Below are positions 1-5,246 of a stretch of 5,246 nt of DNA, piece after piece. Both the position numbers and the translations under genes were made by a program. Source of the stretch: Leptotrichia sp. oral taxon 215 (GTDB lineage Bacteria; Fusobacteriota; Fusobacteriia; Fusobacteriales; Leptotrichiaceae); NCBI GenBank assembly GCA_905371725.1, contig CAJPML010000095.1, positions 1-5,246 on the forward strand. The letters run 5' to 3'. The notes under the pieces are model-generated. The model did no database searches. It saw only the letters and a list, made by a program, of their open reading frames with translations, and had not been told where the DNA came from. The stretch's first letter is position 1. Each line of letters begins with the position of its first letter.

Positions 1-54
1 ATTTATTACTATTTTTTGATATAGCAAATAAAAAATAAATATAAAATTTCTGTT

Positions 55-67
55 AATGTGATATAAT
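55..67 (+). promoter_or_regulatory. Extended -10 promoter for the five-gene cluster
   Basis: The sequence TGATATAAT at 59-67 is a perfect extended -10 element (TG, one base, TATAAT), preceded by AATG. No good -35 hexamer lies 16-18 bases upstream: positions 38-45 are only A/T. A TTGATA at 16-21 is about 40 bases away, too far to serve. An extended -10 can compensate for a missing -35 in sigma-70-type promoters, so initiation near position 74 is likely, giving a leader of about 30 bases before the protease gene. It is the only convincing promoter seen ahead of the five genes and is inferred to drive all of them. Confidence 0.65.
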
Positions 68-105
68 AATGTGGTAATTAGCAATGAATAGAAGAAAGGA
101 ACAAA

Positions 106-864
106 ATGGATATAATAAGTAAGTATTATGAAAAATTTAGGAATTTAAATCCTAAAAACACGGAAATAAAATTACTGGTAATTATTTTAATGATAGGATT
201 TCTTTTATTCAGAGGAGTAAGGGAATTTGAATTTTCATGGGAATTTGTTATTGGATTAATCATATTCATATTTTCAATGACATGTCATGAAGTGGCGCAT
301 GCCTATGTTGCATATAAATTTGGAGATGATACGGCAAAAAGGGAAGGGAGGATAACGTTAAATCCTTTGAAACATTTGGATTTGACAGGAATGATACTTC
401 CGATTATGTTGCTGTTAAGTGGCTCAGGCTTTTTAATAGGTTGGGCAAAACCGGTACCTGTGAATTTTTCCAGATTAAAGCCTAACAGACTTGGATTATT
501 CTGTGTTGCAATAGCAGGAATTACAGTAAATTTTATTTTTGCGTCTATAGCACTGATAATTATAAGGTTATTTGGAAAAAATTTTGATATTAATGGAATA
601 ATGATGACAGTACTGTTGAGCATATACATTATAAATCTGGCGTTAGGATTGTTCAACCTTATTCCTGTGACACCTCTCGACGGAGGAAGGATTATTTATT
701 CAATGGTTGGAACAAAGGTAAAGGATTTCTATAATCAGATTGAAAAATATGGGATTGTAATAATTCTGTTTTTAGCATATATAGGATTTGTGTCAGACTA
801 TCTTTCAGTAGTACTTTTATTTTTTTTAAGTCTGACAGGGATAAATGTAGGACTTGGATTATAA
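106..864 (+). CDS. Site-2 protease family (M50) membrane metalloprotease
   Basis: This is a 252-residue polytopic membrane protein of the M50 (site-2 protease) family, which cuts substrates within or next to the membrane using a zinc ion. The zinc-binding HEVAH motif is at residues 61-65, inside a hydrophobic segment (about 48-70). The family-typical 'AYVAYKFGDDTAK..GR.TLNP' stretch follows at about 66-87, then GWAKPVPVN at 112-120. The second metal-ligand motif, NLIPVTPLDGGRI, is at 184-196, with D192 as the expected third ligand. Other hydrophobic segments lie near 22-37, 95-113, 130-155, 165-188 and 215-248. There is no PDZ or CBS domain, so it belongs to the short YwhC-like group rather than the RseP type. 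The usual AGPxxN motif reads AGITVN at 137-142: the proline is lost, the asparagine kept. The start is supported by AGAAAGGA at 93-100, five bases before the ATG. Substrate unknown; it is the first gene of the cluster. Confidence 0.9.
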   Translation: MDIISKYYEKFRNLNPKNTEIKLLVIILMIGFLLFRGVREFEFSWEFVIGLIIFIFSMTCHEVAHAYVAYKFGDDTAKREGRITLNPLKHLDLTGMILPIMLLLSGSGFLIGWAKPVPVNFSRLKPNRLGLFCVAIAGITVNFIFASIALIIIRLFGKNFDINGIMMTVLLSIYIINLALGLFNLIPVTPLDGGRIIYSMVGTKVKDFYNQIEKYGIVIILFLAYIGFVSDYLSVVLLFFLSLTGINVGLGL

Positions 865-874
865 AATAAGAAAT

Positions 875-879
875 AGGAG
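875..879 (+). promoter_or_regulatory. Ribosome binding site fixing the start of the exported protein
   Basis: AGGAG at 875-879 lies nine bases before the ATG at 889. An in-frame TTG at 880 directly abuts the AGGAG and could not be used with it. Starting at 889 also gives a clean signal peptide beginning MKKKLLF. Both points favour ATG 889 over the longer frame. Confidence 0.75.
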
Positions 880-888
880 TTGAGGAAA

Positions 889-2049
889 ATGAAGAAAAAA
901 TTATTATTTGTAATTTTGTTTTTGGTAGTAAGTTTAGGAATAGAAGCTGTTACGAGAAAGGAACTAACACAGGAAGGGCTTTCAAAGATAGGAATAAAGC
1001 AGGAAATAATTGATGAAACGATAAAACTTGACGAAAAATTTGCAGGAAAATCACTTTCTAATATGGATAAGGATGAATTAGAGGCCAAAATAAAAATGAT
1101 AGAAGAAATTTTAGAAAAGGATGATAGAAATTTAGATCTTAATGATGAGCTTTTTACAATATATATTTTAAGTGATGAAAAGAAGGATTATGAAAAGGCA
1201 AAATACTATCTTGAAAAAAGTGACAAGTATAACGATAAGTTCAGTTCATATTTTAATAATATATTATACTATAGGAAAGTAGGAAAAAAGAAAGAGGCTG
1301 AAAAATTTTATACTAAACTTAGAAAGGAATTTAAGGATAAACCTCTTATAGATTTAGCTGATATTTTTTTAGAGGCTATGACTGATGATGATGAGGATGA
1401 CAGTCTTTCAGTAATGGATGAAAATTTCCTTGAAAATAACTTTTATCTGGATAATCCTATTGAAAATCCTGTAATCAGCGATCATCCTTTGGATAATGTT
1501 TCAAAAACTTCTGAAAAAGCCCCTTCAGATGACAAAGAAGATTATGAAGAATACAAAAAAGTAATAAAGGAATTGACTAAAATGTCAATTGAAAGAGCGA
1601 AAAAGCAGAAAGAAGAAATTGAAAAAATAAAAGGGATAGCTGCTTATTTCAGTAACGATGACAAACAGAGGGAATTCAATATAAGTGATGATTCTGTTAG
1701 AGGATTTGAACTGGAATTTCGTTCACAGGAAATGTCAAATATAAGAGTAAATGAAGGAGCTGAAAAGGTAGTTCAATATTATTTGGAAAATGTAGTAAGT
1801 GATACAGCAAGTGAGGATGCAATACGTTTTAACAAGGATAAGGAAGAAGAATTATATTTTTCAACAATGTACCTAATGTCTGTGATAGGAGATGAAAAGA
1901 AAATAGAAGAGTATTCTAAACGGCTTGAAAATGCAAGAAATATGAAAATATTACAAAAGTATTATGGTAAAGAGGAAAGCAAAAAAACTCCGGAAAACAC
2001 CTCAAAAGGAAAAAATAAAAAGAATTCTAAGAAAAAAAGGGGTAAATAA
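889..2049 (+). CDS. Exported charged protein, TPR-like helices, function unknown
   Basis: I do not recognise this 386-residue protein. The N-terminus (MKKK, then a hydrophobic run to about residue 18, then GIEA before VTRK) looks like a Sec signal peptide cleaved near residues 20/21. There is no lipobox cysteine, and no later membrane segment. The mature part is rich in Lys, Glu and Asp. Residues about 78-150 look like two or three TPR-type helix pairs ('DYEKAKYYLEKSDKYN', 'KKKEAEKFYTKLRKEF'). They are followed by an acidic patch at 166-171 (DDDEDD), a probably disordered linker (about 180-215) rich in Asp, Asn, Pro and Ser, a predicted coiled-coil or long helix (about 216-250), and a C-terminal helical part. 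The end (about 363-386) is a lysine-rich tail with no aromatic residues. It sits 24 bases after the protease gene and 3 bases before the YigZ-like gene, so it is surely co-transcribed. An adaptor or scaffold role outside the inner membrane is a guess based on TPR-like character. Confidence 0.8.
   Translation: MKKKLLFVILFLVVSLGIEAVTRKELTQEGLSKIGIKQEIIDETIKLDEKFAGKSLSNMDKDELEAKIKMIEEILEKDDRNLDLNDELFTIYILSDEKKDYEKAKYYLEKSDKYNDKFSSYFNNILYYRKVGKKKEAEKFYTKLRKEFKDKPLIDLADIFLEAMTDDDEDDSLSVMDENFLENNFYLDNPIENPVISDHPLDNVSKTSEKAPSDDKEDYEEYKKVIKELTKMSIERAKKQKEEIEKIKGIAAYFSNDDKQREFNISDDSVRGFELEFRSQEMSNIRVNEGAEKVVQYYLENVVSDTASEDAIRFNKDKEEELYFSTMYLMSVIGDEKKIEEYSKRLENARNMKILQKYYGKEESKKTPENTSKGKNKKNSKKKRGK
2038..2042 (+). 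promoter_or_regulatory. Ribosome binding site inside the preceding gene
   Basis: AGGGG at 2038-2042 lies ten bases before the TTG start at 2053 and is embedded in the last codons of the exported-protein gene, whose stop is at 2047-2049. The match to AGGAGG is imperfect and the start codon is TTG, so translation probably depends on ribosomes terminating just upstream (translational coupling). Confidence 0.55.
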
Positions 2050-2052
2050 ATA

Positions 2053-2643
2053 TTGAAAACAGTAGAAAAAGAAACAGTCATTGAATTTGAAGAAAAAAAA
2101 TCGAAATTTATAGGATATATAAAACCTGTTTCCACTGTGGAAGAAGCTGAAAAATTTATAGATTCAATAAAGGAGATGCATCCAAATGCAACACATAATG
2201 TGCCTCTTTACAGGGTTGTAGAAAACGGACAGGAATACTTTAAATATAATGATGACGGTGAACCTGCAAATACAGCTGGAAAGCCGATGGCAGAAATATT
2301 AAATATTCTTGATGTATATAATGTGGCAATAGTTGCCACCAGATATTTTGGCGGTATTAAACTTGGAGCAGGCGGACTTATAAGAAATTATGCAAAAACG
2401 GCAAAAATTGCAGTGAATGAAGCTGGAATAACAGATCATAAGGAAAAATCCTTATTTATAATTGATTATGACTATGAATATACTGGAGAAATGGAAAGCT
2501 TTCTTAATGCACATAAAAAAGAATATGAAATTGAAATTACTGAAAAAAATTACGCTAACAGGGTAACAATGAAAATAAAGGCAAATAGTGAAATTGAAGA
2601 AAAATTAAATGAAATGAACAAATTGATTGTAATAAAATTATAA
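2053..2643 (+). CDS. YigZ/IMPACT family protein (UPF0029)
   Basis: This 196-residue cytosolic protein belongs to the YigZ/YvyE (IMPACT N-terminal, UPF0029) family, usually about 200-215 residues long, so it is full length. The family core is at about residues 14-120: KKSKFIGY (15-22), HPNATHNV (43-50), the signature NDDGEPANTAGKPM (66-79), and RYFGGIKLGAGGLIRNY (97-113). The smaller C-terminal domain (about 135-192, DUF1949-like, with an EF-G domain IV/V-like ferredoxin fold in the E. coli structure) is present but divergent. The eukaryotic relative IMPACT regulates translation through GCN1; the role of bacterial members is not settled. The start is TTG at 2053: the family homology begins within the first residues and the first internal ATG (residue 42) would remove conserved sequence, so TTG is the only workable start. 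The weak RBS and 3-base gap suggest coupling to the upstream gene and modest expression. Confidence 0.93.
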   Translation: MKTVEKETVIEFEEKKSKFIGYIKPVSTVEEAEKFIDSIKEMHPNATHNVPLYRVVENGQEYFKYNDDGEPANTAGKPMAEILNILDVYNVAIVATRYFGGIKLGAGGLIRNYAKTAKIAVNEAGITDHKEKSLFIIDYDYEYTGEMESFLNAHKKEYEIEITEKNYANRVTMKIKANSEIEEKLNEMNKLIVIKL

Positions 2644-2686
2644 TGATGTAGAAAAATGTTGAATTATGTGAAACAAGGAGGAAAAA

Positions 2687-4006
2687 ATGAAACAGGTAGT
2701 GGCAATTGTTGGAAGACCTAATGTCGGAAAGTCAACACTGTTTAATAAATTGATAGGTGACAGAATTTCCATAGTGAAAAATGAGCCCGGAGTTACAAGG
2801 GACAGGCTTTATCATGAAATGGAATGGTCGGGAAAAGAGTTTCTGTTAGTTGATACAGGAGGGCTTGAGCCTAAGACAGATGATTTTATGATGAATAAAA
2901 TAAAAGAACAGGCACAGGTTGCAATAGATGAAGCAGACGTTATCATATTTCTGGTAGATGGAAAATCAGGGATAACAGGACTTGATGAAGATGTAGCAAA
3001 TGTACTTAGAAAAAAGGATAAAAAAGTAGTTGTAGCAGTAAATAAAATTGATAATTATATGAGAGATCAGGAAAATATACTCGAATTTTATGCTCTGGGA
3101 TTTGAAGAAGTAATAGGAATTTCAGGAGAACATAAAACAAATTTGGGAGATTTACTTGATGCAGTAATTTCAAAGTTTGATACAAGAAAAGAAAAAAGTA
3201 AGGAAGAAGGACTTAAAATAGCTGTACTTGGAAGGCCAAATGCAGGAAAATCTTCACTTGTAAATAAACTTTTAAATGAAGAAAGATCCATTGTAAGTGA
3301 TATTGCAGGAACAACAAGGGATTCCATAGATTCTTCACTTAAGTACAATGGAGAAACTTACACTCTAATAGATACTGCAGGAATAAGAAAAAAGTCAAAA
3401 ATAGAAGATTCAATAGAGTATTATAGTGTTTTAAGAGCGGTAAAATCAATAAAGAGAGCAGATGTATGTGTACTTATGCTTGATGCAACAGAGCTTCTGA
3501 CTGAGCAGGATAAAAGAGTTGCAGGATTAATATACGAAGAAAGAAAACCTATTATAATTGCTATAAATAAATGGGATCTTATAGAAAAGGACAATAGCAG
3601 TGTAAAGAAATTTACTGAACTTGTAAAGGCAGACCTTCCATTTCTTAGTTACGCTCCAATAGTAACTATTTCAGCATTGACAGGGAAAAGAACAGTAAGT
3701 ATATTGGAACAGGCTAAGTTTATAAACGGAGAATATCATAAAAAGATTACTACAGGACTGTTGAATCAGATTTTATCAGAGATGATAGCTCAAAATCCGG
3801 TTCCTACAAGAAAAGGAAGAGCTGTAAAAATAAATTATGCAACACAGGTAAGCGAGGCTCCGCCAAAATTTGTATTTTTCTCAAATAATCCTGAACTTAT
3901 ACACTTTTCATATCAGAGATATATTGAAAATAAGTTGAGGGAATATTTTGGATTTGAAGGGTGTCCAATAGATATTGTATTTAATAAGAAAAATGAAAGT
4001 TATTAA
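2687..4006 (+). CDS. der: Ribosome-assembly GTPase Der (EngA)
   Basis: Der is an essential GTPase with two G domains that binds the 50S subunit and helps its late maturation. All parts are present in 439 residues, the normal length. G domain 1 has GRPNVGKS (9-16), VTRD with the switch threonine T37, DTGG (56-59), NKID (119-122) and an SGEHK G5 region (146-150). G domain 2 has GRPNAGKS (182-189), TTRD (209-212), DTAG (229-232), NKWD (294-297) and SA (329-330). The C-terminal KH-like domain (about 350-439) includes NPVPTRKGRAVKI and PPKFVFF..NPELIHFSYQRYIENKLREYFGFEG. The linker between G domains (about 163-176) is short and Lys/Glu-rich. The start has the best ribosome binding site in the window, AAGGAGG at 2675-2681, five bases before the ATG, which fits high expression. 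The 43-base gap from the YigZ-like gene shows no clear promoter or hairpin. The AI-2E gene follows after 15 bases. Confidence 0.98.
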   Translation: MKQVVAIVGRPNVGKSTLFNKLIGDRISIVKNEPGVTRDRLYHEMEWSGKEFLLVDTGGLEPKTDDFMMNKIKEQAQVAIDEADVIIFLVDGKSGITGLDEDVANVLRKKDKKVVVAVNKIDNYMRDQENILEFYALGFEEVIGISGEHKTNLGDLLDAVISKFDTRKEKSKEEGLKIAVLGRPNAGKSSLVNKLLNEERSIVSDIAGTTRDSIDSSLKYNGETYTLIDTAGIRKKSKIEDSIEYYSVLRAVKSIKRADVCVLMLDATELLTEQDKRVAGLIYEERKPIIIAINKWDLIEKDNSSVKKFTELVKADLPFLSYAPIVTISALTGKRTVSILEQAKFINGEYHKKITTGLLNQILSEMIAQNPVPTRKGRAVKINYATQVSEAPPKFVFFSNNPELIHFSYQRYIENKLREYFGFEGCPIDIVFNKKNESY

Positions 4007-4021
4007 TTTTAGGAGCAGATT

Positions 4022-5134
4022 ATGAAAATTTATAATGAAGAAAATGTAAAAAAGATAAGAAATATATTAATTATAAATGTTTTATCCCTAGTTTCCATAC
4101 TTTTATTTTTTCAGGTTTATAGTTATTTCGTGAAACCATTAAAGTTAGTAATAAGTACGATTTTTCCATTTATATTGTCATTTGTTATAGTTTATTCGCT
4201 TATGCCTTTTATAGATATGCTAAGTGAAAAACCGAAAGTTCCTAAAATAACGGACAGTCAGAAAAAAAGTAAAAAAATGAATAGAAATCTTGCCATTTTA
4301 CTAGTTATGGTAATATTCTTTTCAATTTTTATATATATCATTCTTGCATTTATTCCAATAGTTGCAAAACAGTTATCAAGTCTGATTGAATTTTTTCTAA
4401 AAAATCAGGATAAAATGCAGAAGGATATGTTTGCTTTTCTGGAATCAAACAATATTGACCTGAGGGATACTATAATAAATTCCAAGGAAGTGATATTAAA
4501 CAATACATTAAAAGTCTTAAATTCAAGTGTTTCGATATTAAACAGTATGTTTAGCCTGCTTTTTATGACACCTATTTTTACAATAATGCTCATATTCAGT
4601 TATGACAGTATTGAAAAAAAGGTTGAAGAAAAGCTTACTGAATATGGACTTAAAGATTGGATAGGACTAATAAGGAATATAGATAAGTCGATAGGTGATT
4701 ATATAATAGTAACAATGAAGGACAGTATGATAGTAGGAATTTGTTCCTATATAATATTTTTCTTTTTAAAACTGGAATATAGCTCACTGTTTGCCCTTAT
4801 AATAGGAATAGGAAATGTTATTCCTTTTATAGGACCGTTTATAGGTCTAATTCCTGTAATAATGTATGCAATGACAAAGTCTTTCAGACTTGTAATAATG
4901 ATAGTTGTGTGCATAACTATACTTCAGACTATAGAAGCAAATATAATAAAACCATGGCTTACAAGAGCTTCCCTTAAGATACATCCAATTACGACACTAC
5001 TTGTAGTTCTTATAGGAGGAGCATTGTTTGGAATAGGAGGAGCTTTTATTGCAATTCCTATATATATAATTGTGAAATCTGTGTGGATATTTTGTGAAGA
5101 CAAATATTTTTCAAAATTGAAACAATTAAAATAA
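4022..5134 (+). CDS. AI-2E family transporter
   Basis: This 370-residue integral membrane protein belongs to the AI-2E (UPF0118) family, which includes E. coli TqsA (autoinducer-2 export), PerM, Bacillus YtvI and some Na+/H+ antiporters. Hydrophobic segments lie near residues 14-36, 39-64, 89-115, 170-194, 233-250, 253-284, 287-304 and 321-354. Between segments three and four is the family's amphipathic non-membrane region (about 116-168). The family signatures are GIGNVIPFIGPFIG (262-275) and the C-terminal IKPWLTRASLKIHP (309-322) followed by the Gly-rich IGGALFGIGGAFIAIPI (331-347). A basic loop at about 68-88 (many Lys) is longer than I expect for the family. AGGAG at 4011-4015, six bases before the ATG, supports the start. 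No luxS or other autoinducer gene is in view, so the substrate cannot be named. It is the last gene of the cluster, 15 bases after der. Confidence 0.92.
   Translation: MKIYNEENVKKIRNILIINVLSLVSILLFFQVYSYFVKPLKLVISTIFPFILSFVIVYSLMPFIDMLSEKPKVPKITDSQKKSKKMNRNLAILLVMVIFFSIFIYIILAFIPIVAKQLSSLIEFFLKNQDKMQKDMFAFLESNNIDLRDTIINSKEVILNNTLKVLNSSVSILNSMFSLLFMTPIFTIMLIFSYDSIEKKVEEKLTEYGLKDWIGLIRNIDKSIGDYIIVTMKDSMIVGICSYIIFFFLKLEYSSLFALIIGIGNVIPFIGPFIGLIPVIMYAMTKSFRLVIMIVVCITILQTIEANIIKPWLTRASLKIHPITTLLVVLIGGALFGIGGAFIAIPIYIIVKSVWIFCEDKYFSKLKQLK
5012..5043 (+). repeat. Direct repeat of 11 bases within the AI-2E gene
   Basis: ATAGGAGGAGC occurs at 5012-5022 and again at 5033-5043, a spacing of 21 bases or seven codons. 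Both copies encode Ile-Gly-Gly-Ala (residues 331-334 and 338-341) in the Gly-rich C-terminal signature of the family. Both contain a perfect AGGAGG, which resembles a ribosome binding site. The protein motif explains the repeat. Confidence 0.6.
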
Positions 5135-5152
5135 AAAATAAAGTTTCAATTT
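5114..5152 (+). repeat. 10-bp perfect inverted repeat across the AI-2E stop codon
   Basis: The left arm AAATTGAAAC (5114-5123) is the exact reverse complement of GTTTCAATTT (5143-5152), with a 19-base A-rich loop that contains the stop codon at 5132-5134. In RNA it could form a weak 10-bp stem with only two G-C pairs. It is followed by AAAG rather than a U-run, so it is not a textbook intrinsic terminator. It is still the only hairpin candidate at the end of the cluster and may stabilise the 3' end or act as a poor terminator. Confidence 0.45.
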
Positions 5153-5174
5153 AAAGTATAAAAATTTACAAATA

Positions 5175-5203
5175 TTGAAAATCTTAGAAAAATGTGGTAT
5201 AAA
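5175..5203 (+). promoter_or_regulatory. Near-consensus sigma-70-type promoter facing out of the window
   Basis: TTGAAA at 5175-5180 and TATAAA at 5198-5203 are separated by exactly 17 bases, and TG at 5195-5196 makes the -10 an extended one. Transcription should start near 5210 and run rightward into a gene outside the window. AATGTGGTATAA (5191-5202) closely matches AATGTGATATAA at 55-66, ahead of the cluster. Confidence 0.72.
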
Positions 5204-5215
5204 TAAAAAAAGAAC

Positions 5216-5236
5216 ATGACACTATACAAGTATCAT
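5216..5236. promoter_or_regulatory. Imperfect dyad just downstream of the right-hand promoter (possible operator)
   Basis: ATGACACT (5216-5223) and AGTATCAT (5229-5236) are inverted copies with one mismatch around a 5-base centre. A second, perfect dyad, ATAC-AA-GTAT, overlaps it at 5224-5233. The site starts about six bases after the predicted transcription start, a common place for a repressor operator. It could also be a short 5' leader hairpin. No known operator consensus is recognised. Confidence 0.35.
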
Positions 5237-5246
5237 ATTTTAAAAA

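Noticed and set aside
12..17. Run of six T as the tail of an upstream intrinsic terminator
   Set aside because: The stem would lie outside the window, and T-runs are common in this AT-rich DNA, so it cannot be supported.
84..122. Possible leader peptide of 12 residues (ATG at 84, stop at 120-122) overlapping the protease start
   Set aside because: No ribosome binding site precedes it, and the AGAAAGGA inside it serves the ATG at 106. Chance is the simpler explanation.
303..656. Minus-strand open frame of 117 codons inside the protease gene
   Set aside because: It is fully inside a gene with clear catalytic motifs, has no recognisable protein features, and low stop density on the opposite strand explains it.
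880..888. TTG start three codons upstream for the exported protein
   Set aside because: It touches the AGGAG with no spacer. ATG at 889 has proper spacing and gives a normal signal peptide.
798..1088. Minus-strand open frame across the junction of the first two genes
   Set aside because: It overlaps the protease end and the signal peptide of the next gene, both well supported, and its product is low-complexity Ser/Asn/Phe-rich sequence.
1384..1401. GAT/GAG trinucleotide run as a phase-variation tract
   Set aside because: It is short and interrupted, and a three-base unit would not shift the frame.
3122..3138. Unusual SGEHK in the G5 position of the first Der GTPase domain
   Set aside because: I recall the same form in fusobacterial Der proteins, so it looks like a lineage feature rather than a defect.
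3088..3348. Minus-strand open frame within der
   Set aside because: It lies opposite conserved GTPase motifs and shows no independent coding sign.
4405..4593. Minus-strand open frame within the AI-2E gene
   Set aside because: It is a short shadow of the amphipathic region of the transporter with no family resemblance.
5012..5043. Two AGGAGG sites in the AI-2E gene as internal translation starts
   Set aside because: They encode the family's Ile-Gly-Gly-Ala motifs, and a product starting there would be a fragment of about 35 residues without a domain.

Overview
The window is a compact, AT-rich stretch with five genes, all on the + strand, filling positions 106-5134 with gaps of only 3-43 bases. 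The low GC content, heavy use of AGA/AGG for arginine, purine-rich coding strand and strong AGGAGG-type ribosome binding sites point to a low-GC anaerobe. The Der protein carries an 'SGEHK..NLGD' G5 region that I remember from fusobacterial Der proteins, so my best guess is a Leptotrichia/Fusobacterium-like member of the Fusobacteriota. That rests on memory, not on a search.

Layout. Positions 1-105 are a non-coding leader with a perfect extended -10 promoter (TGATATAAT, 59-67). The genes follow in this order: (1) a six- or seven-segment membrane metalloprotease of the site-2 protease (M50) family, 106-864; (2) an exported, highly charged protein of unknown function with TPR-like helices and a lysine-rich tail, 889-2049; (3) a YigZ/IMPACT-family protein with a TTG start, 2053-2643; (4) Der (EngA), the tandem GTPase of 50S ribosome assembly, 2687-4006; (5) an AI-2E family membrane transporter, 4022-5134. 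Positions 5135-5246 are non-coding. They hold a 10-bp inverted repeat straddling the last stop codon, a near-consensus promoter (TTGAAA, 17-bp spacer, extended TATAAA) facing out of the window, and a dyad just downstream of it that could be an operator.

How the genes relate. The tight spacing, shared strand and absence of any convincing internal terminator suggest one transcription unit starting near position 74. Der and the YigZ-like protein fit a translation/ribosome theme. The protease, the exported charged protein and the AI-2E transporter are envelope proteins. Housekeeping ribosome assembly thus appears to be co-transcribed with envelope functions, but no direct biochemical link is visible.

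I found no mobile element, CRISPR array, tRNA, rRNA or riboswitch, and no clearly novel defence or metabolic system. The most worthwhile leads are the unrecognised exported protein next to the intramembrane protease, and the promoter with its overlapping dyads at the right edge.
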